Source: CAYVLI01 sp964452105 [NCBI: uncultured Nitrospinota bacterium] | GTDB lineage: Bacteria > JAUXIQ01 | NCBI GenBank assembly: GCA_964452105.1 | Contig: CAYVLI010000222.1 | Location: forward strand, 1 to 5,114 | Length of the DNA: 5,114 bases | Reading direction: 5' to 3' | Translations under genes and position numbers: made by a program | Shown: positions 1-5,114 of the stretch, piece by piece | Numbering within the stretch: the first letter of the stretch is position 1 | Layout of the letters: every line of letters starts with the position of its first letter | The notes under the pieces: model-generated | Database searches by the model: none | What the model saw: only the letters and a program-made list of their open reading frames with translations | What the model was told of the DNA's origin: nothing

Positions 1-1671
1 CTGGTGGTTACCGGTGTGGGTTTCCTGATTCATGTATATTCCATAGGCTACATGGGGAACGACTCCCGCTACCCGCGCTATTTCTCCATGCTCAACCTGT
101 TCACCTTCTTCATGCTCATGCTGGTCATGGCCGATAACGCTCTGCTGATGTTCCTGGGATGGGAGGGAGTGGGTCTATCCTCATACCTCCTCATAGGGTT
201 CTGGTTCGAGCGCGATTCGGCGGCATCAGCCGGGAAGAAAGCGTTCATCGTCAACAGGATCGGCGACTTCGGTTTCATCCTGGCGGTATTCCTCATATTC
301 GTTACGTTCAGGACCATTAACATTTACGATATGGCCCGGACCGCCGGAGCTCATCCCGGGCTTCTTGCCGGGGGGACGGCCGTGCTCATCACCCTCTTGC
401 TGTTCATGGGCGCCACCGGAAAGTCCGCCCAGATACCTCTCTACGTCTGGCTGCCGGACGCCATGGAGGGCCCGACCCCCGTCAGCGCTCTCATCCACGC
501 TGCCACCATGGTTACGGCTGGTGTTTACATGGTGGCCCGTTTCAACTTCTTATACCTGGCCGCGCCAGGGGTGATGGTGGTGGTGGCGGTGATAGGAGTG
601 ATCACCGCTATTTTTGCCGCATCCATAGGCACGGTCCAGAACGATATCAAGCGCGTCCTGGCCTATTCCACGATAAGCCAGCTCGGCTATATGTTCCTGG
701 CCATGGGCGTGGGCGCCTTCGCTGCGGGCATCTTCCATCTGATGACCCACGCATTCTTCAAGGCTCTACTTTTCCTGGGCGCGGGCAGCGTGATACACGC
801 CATGTCCGATGAGATGAACATGCGCAACATGGGCGGTTTGAAGTCCATCATGCCCATAACTTTCTGGACCATGCTCTTCGCCACACTGGCCATATCGGGG
901 GTGCCCGGTTTTTCGGGTTTCTTCAGCAAGGACGAGATACTGTGGGAATCCTTCAGTTCCCCGCACGGCCATGTGCTCCTGTGGCTGGTGGGAGTGATAA
1001 CCGCCGGCCTGACCGCCTTCTACATGTTCCGTCTGATGTTCATGACCTTCTACGGCGAGTGCCGTGCCAGCGAGGAGGTCAAGCACCACCTCCACGAATC
1101 ACCGGCCGTGATGACCGTTCCCCTGATAATTTTGGGCGGTCTGTCCATAGTCGGAGGGTACATAGGGCTTCCCAGGATTTTGGGAGGCGAGCACTGGTTC
1201 CAGAGCTTCCTGGCCCCGGTGTTCGGCGGAGTGGGGGAGGGAGCTGCCCACGCCGCCTCCGAAGCTGAGCATGCATCAGCGGCGACCGAGTATATCTTCA
1301 TGGCGGTCTCCATAGTTGTGGCCCTGGTGGGCATCTACGTTGCTTACGTGCTTTATGTGAAGAAGACTGACCTGCCGCAGAGGATGGCTCAACGGGCGCA
1401 ATGGGGCTACAGGCTCCTGCTGAATAAGTATTACGTGGATGAAGGTTATAACGCCGCCATCGTCCAGCCGGTAATCAAGTTTTCCCGCGAGCTGTGGCGG
1501 AATTTCGACGACCTGATAATAGATGGCGGCGTGAACGGGGTCGCCTGGGTGGTTACCCGGGTCAGCCGGGGGGTCCGGCTGATCCAGACGGGATACGTGC
1601 AGAACTACGCTCTTTTGATGCTACTGGGAACGCTGGGTATAATCTGGTATCTGATCGCGCGCGGCACTTAG
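1..1671 (+). CDS. nuoL: NADH-quinone oxidoreductase subunit L (NuoL), 5'-truncated by window edge
   Basis: This is the distal antiporter-like proton-pumping subunit of respiratory complex I, in the cytoplasmic membrane. The frame is open from base 1. Roughly the first 90 residues of a usual ~610-residue NuoL lie upstream, so the GTG at 4 is not the real start. Counting residues from that GTG, the family's key residues are visible: Glu54 in LGWEGVGL (E. coli E144), Asp88 (D178), Lys140 in GKSAQIP (K229), His165 in SALIHAATM (H254), His245 and His249 in FHLMTHAFFKA, Lys253 (K342) and Lys309 in FFSKDEIL (K399). After a His/Ala/Glu-rich loop (about 410-425) comes the C-terminal part special to NuoL: an amphipathic lateral-helix region (about 475-520, with YYVDEGYN and IDGGVNGVAW) and a final membrane helix (about 535-551) after the TGYVQNYA motif. 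The stop is TAG at 1669-1671. Homology to NuoM, NuoN and Mrp antiporters is expected, but the lateral helix and gene order make NuoL the clear choice. Confidence 0.97.
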   Translation: MVVTGVGFLIHVYSIGYMGNDSRYPRYFSMLNLFTFFMLMLVMADNALLMFLGWEGVGLSSYLLIGFWFERDSAASAGKKAFIVNRIGDFGFILAVFLIFVTFRTINIYDMARTAGAHPGLLAGGTAVLITLLLFMGATGKSAQIPLYVWLPDAMEGPTPVSALIHAATMVTAGVYMVARFNFLYLAAPGVMVVVAVIGVITAIFAASIGTVQNDIKRVLAYSTISQLGYMFLAMGVGAFAAGIFHLMTHAFFKALLFLGAGSVIHAMSDEMNMRNMGGLKSIMPITFWTMLFATLAISGVPGFSGFFSKDEILWESFSSPHGHVLLWLVGVITAGLTAFYMFRLMFMTFYGECRASEEVKHHLHESPAVMTVPLIILGGLSIVGGYIGLPRILGGEHWFQSFLAPVFGGVGEGAAHAASEAEHASAATEYIFMAVSIVVALVGIYVAYVLYVKKTDLPQRMAQRAQWGYRLLLNKYYVDEGYNAAIVQPVIKFSRELWRNFDDLIIDGGVNGVAWVVTRVSRGVRLIQTGYVQNYALLMLLGTLGIIWYLIARGT

Positions 1672-1710
1672 CGGTGAATTGCGATACGCCCCTTTTTAGT
1701 CAGTTGCAGA

Positions 1711-1729
1711 GGCGATCCTTGTGATCGCC
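1711..1729 (+). repeat. Perfect 7-bp inverted repeat (RNA hairpin) in the nuoL-nuoM gap
   Basis: GGCGATC (1711-1717) and GATCGCC (1723-1729) are exact reverse complements around a 5-nt loop, CTTGT. They would form a stable hairpin in the nuo mRNA 40 bases after the nuoL stop. No U-run follows (the next bases are CGAAAAATT), so it is not a standard intrinsic terminator. CCCCTTTTT at 1689-1697 could pair with AAAAA (1732-1736) and GGGG (1741-1744) across a TTCA bulge, enclosing the hairpin in a larger fold. A role in RNA stability, processing or attenuation is inference only. Confidence 0.55.
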
Positions 1730-1787
1730 CGAAAAATTCAGGGGCAGAACTCAGGATTTTTAATTTAAGGTTTTACAGGGTTGAGGA

Positions 1788-1806
1788 CAGGGCAAACTCT
1801 GCTCTG
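1788..1806 (+). other. Possible hairpin just upstream of the nuoM ribosome binding site
   Basis: CAGGGC (1788-1793) can pair with GCTCTG (1801-1806) through six pairs, one of them G-U, around the 7-nt loop AAACTCT. It ends 15 bases before the nuoM Shine-Dalgarno sequence and does not cover it. A six-pair stem can occur by chance, so this is weak evidence of function. It could hold the leader clear of other pairing or mark a processing site, but nothing in the sequence decides this. Confidence 0.3.
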
Positions 1807-1821
1807 CATATAGAATATTTT

Positions 1822-1827
1822 GGAGAG
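1822..1827 (+). promoter_or_regulatory. Ribosome binding site of nuoM
   Basis: GGAGAG lies with its GGAG core 6 nt before ATG at 1832. This fixes the nuoM start: the longer in-frame TTG at 1820 overlaps the Shine-Dalgarno sequence itself and would add four residues (MESL) with no binding site of its own. Confidence 0.85.
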
Positions 1828-1831
1828 TTTA

Positions 1832-3418
1832 ATGGTTTCTCAATCATCGCTGCTTACCTGGATAGTTTTCACACCGCTGATCGGGGTGCTTGCGCTCGTT
1901 TTCATCAAGGGTGAAAAGCAAGAGCTTATCAGATGGATCACATTCCTGGTGACCCTGTTCATCTTTTTACTGTCGCTGCCCCTCTTTTTCAGGTTCAACT
2001 CAGACACTTACCTGATGCAGTTCACCCAGAAGGTCCCCTGGATACCTCGCTATGGCATCAACTACAGCGTGGGCATCGACGGAATAAGCCTGTTCCTGGT
2101 CCTGCTGACCACCTTCCTCATGCCCATCGGCATCCTATCTTCCTGGCGTTATATCACCGACAAGGTGAAGCAGTACATGATAGCCATGCTGCTCCTGGAG
2201 GTGGGCATGCTGGGGGCGTTCGTGGCCCTGGACCTTTTTTTATTCTATATTTTCTGGGAGGTCATGCTCATCCCCATGTACCTGCTCATAGGCGTATGGG
2301 GTGGGCCGCGCCGTATTTATGCGGCCGTTAAATTTTTCCTTTACACCATGGCTGGAAGCCTGCTTATGCTGGTGGCCATCCTGTTTCTCTACTTCAAATC
2401 CGGGATGCACACCTTCGATATTCTGAAGCTTTATGAAACCAGTTTCCCGCTGGGACTTCAGATATGGATGTTCCTGGCCTTCGGAGTGGCCTTCGCCATC
2501 AAGGTGCCCATGTTCCCCTTTCACACCTGGCTTCCCGATGCGCATGTGGAGGCGCCCACCGCCGGCAGCGTCATCCTCGCCGCCGTGCTGTTGAAGATGG
2601 GGGTCTACGGCTTCCTCCGACTGGCCATGCCACTGTTTCCTCATGCGTCTCAGTATTTCACGCCGCTCATCATGTATCTTGCACTCATCGGAATAATCTA
2701 TGGAGCGCTGATGGCCCTGGTGCAGCCCGACGTCAAGAAATTAGTGGCATATTCCTCGGTAAGCCATCTCGGATTCGTTATGCTGGGAATTTACGCTTTG
2801 AACATAAAGGGTGTAGAAGGCGGAATCTATCAGATGCTGAACCACGGACTCAGCACGGGGGCCCTCTTCCTTCTTGTGGGTATAATCTACGAGCGGAGGC
2901 ATACCCGCCTTATCGCTGACTTCGGCGGTATGCAAAAACAGATGCCCGTTTACGGAGCGATATTCCTGCTCGTGGTCATGTCGTCCATCGGGTTACCCGG
3001 CCTCAACGGCTTCGTGGGTGAATTCCTCATCATGCTGGGCGTCTTCCAGTTCAAGGAGACCTATGCGGTGATAGCGGTAGTGGGGGTCATCCTCAGCGCC
3101 TGCTACATGCTCTGGATGTACCAGCGCATGATGTTCGGCAAGCTGGACAAACCCGAGAATCAGAAAGTAGCGGACATCAACAAGCGGGAACTGGCATACA
3201 TGATCCCCGTTCTCCTGCTCATCGTATGGATGGGCGTTTATCCCTCCTCCTTTCTGCGAAAGATGGACGTATCCGTGGCGCACCTCGTGGCGCTGGGACA
3301 GGGCAAAAAGGAGGTCTATGCACTGAAAGAGAATCCTGGAGATGCCGTCGCAATTTCCCGGAAGGAACTTGAGAATAAAATAGAAGATGCGGCGTACAAA
3401 ACCCAGGATGAACGATAG
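1832..3418 (+). CDS. nuoM: NADH-quinone oxidoreductase subunit M (NuoM)
   Basis: This is the middle antiporter-like proton-pumping subunit of complex I, in the cytoplasmic membrane between NuoL and NuoN. The ATG start at 1832 gives 528 residues; E. coli NuoM has 509. Conserved residues are present: Glu143 in FYIFWEVMLIPMY (E. coli E144), Lys224 in AIKVPMFPFHTWLPDAH (K234), Lys255 in LLKMGVYGFLR (K265), His312 in SHLGF, His338 in LNHGL and Glu397 in GFVGEFLI (E407). The pattern SVGIDGISLFLVLLTTFL near residue 80 is typical of NuoM. A terminal Glu rather than Lys in TM12 distinguishes it from NuoL and NuoN. After the last hydrophobic segment, residues 489-528 form a polar tail with 17 charged positions, which accounts for much of the extra length. 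The gene follows nuoL by 160 bp and precedes nuoN by 52 bp, consistent with one transcript. The stop is TAG. Confidence 0.97.
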   Translation: MVSQSSLLTWIVFTPLIGVLALVFIKGEKQELIRWITFLVTLFIFLLSLPLFFRFNSDTYLMQFTQKVPWIPRYGINYSVGIDGISLFLVLLTTFLMPIGILSSWRYITDKVKQYMIAMLLLEVGMLGAFVALDLFLFYIFWEVMLIPMYLLIGVWGGPRRIYAAVKFFLYTMAGSLLMLVAILFLYFKSGMHTFDILKLYETSFPLGLQIWMFLAFGVAFAIKVPMFPFHTWLPDAHVEAPTAGSVILAAVLLKMGVYGFLRLAMPLFPHASQYFTPLIMYLALIGIIYGALMALVQPDVKKLVAYSSVSHLGFVMLGIYALNIKGVEGGIYQMLNHGLSTGALFLLVGIIYERRHTRLIADFGGMQKQMPVYGAIFLLVVMSSIGLPGLNGFVGEFLIMLGVFQFKETYAVIAVVGVILSACYMLWMYQRMMFGKLDKPENQKVADINKRELAYMIPVLLLIVWMGVYPSSFLRKMDVSVAHLVALGQGKKEVYALKENPGDAVAISRKELENKIEDAAYKTQDER

Positions 3419-3458
3419 ACCTAAAAATTTGATAGTATTTATCAGGCATAATGAATAT

Positions 3459-3463
3459 GGGAG
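3459..3463 (+). promoter_or_regulatory. Ribosome binding site of nuoN, supporting a TTG start
   Basis: GGGAG stands with GGAG at 3460-3463, 7 nt before TTG at 3471. The next in-frame ATG (3498, codon 10) has only CACCTGTAAAC in front of it and no Shine-Dalgarno match, so the TTG is the better start. Confidence 0.75.
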
Positions 3464-3470
3464 CTGAAAA

Positions 3471-4931
3471 TTGGAAATTAGTCTTCCACCTGTAAACATG
3501 GGCGCCATAGCTCCGGAGTTGATTCTGGTATGCTTCGTGGCCGGGCTGATGATGCTGGACATAGCCATCAAGGGACGCAGCAGGACGCCCCTGGCCCTTT
3601 TAAGTATAGTGGGGCTGGGGCTGGCTCTCGTGGCATCCATTAACTTGTGGGGCAAGTCCGAGACGGCCTTCGCGGGCATGGTGGCCGTTGATAACTATCG
3701 AGCGTTTTTCAACGTCATTTTTATCATAGGTGCGCTGCTCACCGTTCTCATGTCCATGAACTATACCCCCCGGGAAGAGATAGACCGGGGAGAATACTAT
3801 GTGCTCATCCTGCTGGCCACCGTGGGCATGATGGTGATGGCCGCCGGAGCCGACCTCATAATGATTTTCCTTGGCCTTGAACTGCTCTCCATCAGCGTTT
3901 ACGTGCTGGCAGGTTTCTCAAGAGGGCGTTTGAAATCCAACGAAGCCGCCCTGAAGTATTTCCTGCTGGGCGCCTTCGCTTCCGGATTTTTGCTTTACGG
4001 GATCGCTCTGGTTTACGGGACCACGGGCAGCACCAGCCTGGCCGGGATATCAAAGGCATTGACTGCCGGCCAATTCAGCGGAGGAGTCCTGCTCATGGTG
4101 GGCATAGGCCTCCTGGTGGTGGGTTTCGGTTTCAAAATCGCCATGGCGCCCTTCCACATGTGGACGCCCGACGTTTACGAGGGCGCTCCCACTTCCATCA
4201 CCGCCTTCATGGCCGTGGGGGTCAAGGCGGCGGCCTTCGCCGCTTTCGCCAGGGTGTTCATAGGGGCTCTGGGGGCCATGCACGCGGATTGGACAATGAT
4301 CCTGTGGGTGCTATCGGTGGCCACCATGACGGTGGGAAACGTCGTGGCTATTTCTCAGAGCAATATCAAGCGGATGCTGGCTTACTCCAGCATAGCCCAT
4401 GCCGGGTACGTGCTCATGGGCATGGTGGCCGGCAACGAGCTGGGCCGCTCCAGCATGCTCTTCTACCTGCTGGCCTACACCTTTATGCAGGCCGGCGCCT
4501 TCGGGGTAGTGATAATCCTTGGCCAGAAAGGCGAGCCCAGGCTGAACATAACAGACTACGCGGGAGTGGCTTACAGGTACCCCCTCATCGGGGCGGCCAT
4601 GGCTATCTTCATGTTCTCGCTGGGTGGCATTCCACCCACCGCGGGGTTCGTGGGGAAGTTCTACCTGTTCAGCGCGGCCATAAAAGCCGGCTACGTGTGG
4701 CTGGTGGTCCTGGCAGTGATTAACAGCGCCATCTCCATCTACTATTACCTGCGAGTGATAGTGGTCATGTACATGCAGAAAGAGGAGGGAGAGGAGGTTC
4801 TGGCTGTGTCCAGAGCGCCCGCGGTGGCTCTTGCTCTTGTGCTGACTTCAGCCGCTACCATAGGCATAGGTATATTCCCTTCCTGGATTCTGGAATCGGT
4901 TCAGAAGACGGTCAACCTGCTCCTGGGCTGA
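3471..4931 (+). CDS. nuoN: NADH-quinone oxidoreductase subunit N (NuoN)
   Basis: This is the antiporter-like proton-pumping subunit of complex I closest to the quinone-binding end, in the cytoplasmic membrane. It has 486 residues from a TTG start, matching the usual length (E. coli 485) and a fold of 14 membrane helices. Conserved residues: Glu137 in FLGLELLSISVYVL (E. coli E133), Lys222 in GFGFKIAMAPFHMWTPDVYEG (K217), Lys252 in VGVKAAAFAAF (K247) and Lys396 in PPTAGFVGKFYLF (K395). The motifs PDVYEGAPTSITAF and NIKRMLAYSSIAHAGY are characteristic of NuoN, the latter part of the shared antiporter domain. The N-terminal residues MEISLPPVNMGAIAPEL look like a natural NuoN start before the first helix. 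The gene is last in the cluster, as usual for nuo operons. It ends in TGA, and the tRNA promoter begins 24 bp later. Nothing is truncated or missing. Confidence 0.97.
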   Translation: MEISLPPVNMGAIAPELILVCFVAGLMMLDIAIKGRSRTPLALLSIVGLGLALVASINLWGKSETAFAGMVAVDNYRAFFNVIFIIGALLTVLMSMNYTPREEIDRGEYYVLILLATVGMMVMAAGADLIMIFLGLELLSISVYVLAGFSRGRLKSNEAALKYFLLGAFASGFLLYGIALVYGTTGSTSLAGISKALTAGQFSGGVLLMVGIGLLVVGFGFKIAMAPFHMWTPDVYEGAPTSITAFMAVGVKAAAFAAFARVFIGALGAMHADWTMILWVLSVATMTVGNVVAISQSNIKRMLAYSSIAHAGYVLMGMVAGNELGRSSMLFYLLAYTFMQAGAFGVVIILGQKGEPRLNITDYAGVAYRYPLIGAAMAIFMFSLGGIPPTAGFVGKFYLFSAAIKAGYVWLVVLAVINSAISIYYYLRVIVVMYMQKEEGEEVLAVSRAPAVALALVLTSAATIGIGIFPSWILESVQKTVNLLLG

Positions 4932-4955
4932 GAAGATGTTGTGCCTAAAAATATC

Positions 4956-4985
4956 TTGACTGAAAAGCCGGCTTGCTGCGATAAT
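4956..4985 (+). promoter_or_regulatory. Sigma70-type promoter for tRNA-Phe
   Basis: The -35 element TTGACT (4956-4961) and the -10 element GATAAT (4980-4985) each match the consensus at five of six positions and are 18 bp apart. TGC directly before the -10 gives an extended -10 (TGn) element at 4977-4979. The predicted transcript would start near 4991-4994, leaving a leader of about 45 nt before the tRNA. Position and strand fit a dedicated promoter for the tRNA gene. Confidence 0.75.
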
Positions 4986-5036
4986 ACTGCTTCACGAACT
5001 TTGAATGAACCCTCCTGTTTAAACGATTGAACGGGT

Positions 5037-5109
<73 letters not shown>

Positions 5110-5114
5110 CCTTT

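Noticed and set aside
1672-1697. Possible intrinsic terminator after nuoL (GGTG paired with CGCC, then CCTTTTT)
   Set aside because: The stem would have only four pairs, one of them G-U, around a 10-nt loop, too weak for a terminator.
1721-1768. Short GTG frame of 15 codons with GAGG 8 nt upstream in the nuoL-nuoM gap
   Set aside because: It is very short, has no recognisable peptide, and its start lies inside the 1711-1729 hairpin. Chance is the better explanation.
1781-1816. Possible promoter before nuoM (TTGAGG with TATAGA or TAGAAT)
   Set aside because: The spacing between the boxes is over 20 bp, and the transcript would start at or inside the nuoM ribosome binding site.
3429-3452. Possible promoter before nuoN (TTGATA and CATAAT)
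   Set aside because: The boxes match the consensus fairly well but are only 12 bp apart, too close for sigma70 recognition.
2993-3679. Long minus-strand open frame of 228 codons spanning the end of nuoM, the spacer and the start of nuoN
   Set aside because: It lies antisense to two well-supported genes, resembles no family I recognise, and is the kind of frame GC-rich codon bias produces on the opposite strand.
5017-5024. 8-bp palindrome GTTTAAAC in the tRNA leader
   Set aside because: A single short palindrome in AT-rich spacer with no partner site is expected by chance.

Overview
This window holds the 3' end of a bacterial respiratory complex I (NADH:quinone oxidoreductase, type I) operon followed by a tRNA gene, all on the plus strand. 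In order: nuoL (5' end cut off by the window edge; 1-1671), a 160-bp gap with two potential RNA hairpins, nuoM (1832-3418), a 52-bp AT-rich gap, nuoN (3471-4931), a near-consensus sigma70-type promoter (4956-4985), and a tRNA-Phe gene with anticodon GAA (5037-5109).

NuoL, NuoM and NuoN are the three homologous antiporter-like membrane subunits of complex I. Each is thought to form one proton channel in the membrane arm, with quinone reduction at the far end of the enzyme driving all three through a chain of buried charged residues. The key charged residues known from Escherichia coli and Thermus work can be found in all three proteins: the TM5 Glu, the TM7 and TM8 Lys or His, and the TM12 Lys or Glu. 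The genes therefore look intact and functional, and L-M-N is the usual order at the end of a nuo operon. NuoL also has its C-terminal lateral-helix segment and anchoring helix.

The organism is a bacterium with fairly GC-rich coding sequence and AT-rich intergenic spacers. NuoM reads most like versions I recall from Deltaproteobacteria/Desulfobacterota (Geobacter-like), but deep Actinobacteriota and other anaerobic lineages are not excluded. By hand count ATA is the commonest Ile codon in nuoL, which is unusual for GC-rich DNA and may be a useful taxonomic hint. I cannot name a species.

My judgement is that this is an ordinary housekeeping region. I see no mobile element, CRISPR array, defence system or unknown gene. 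The points worth a second look are small: the long structured nuoL-nuoM gap, a charged C-terminal tail on NuoM, a TTG start for nuoN supported by its Shine-Dalgarno spacing, and a tRNA precursor whose acceptor stem can extend into both flanks.
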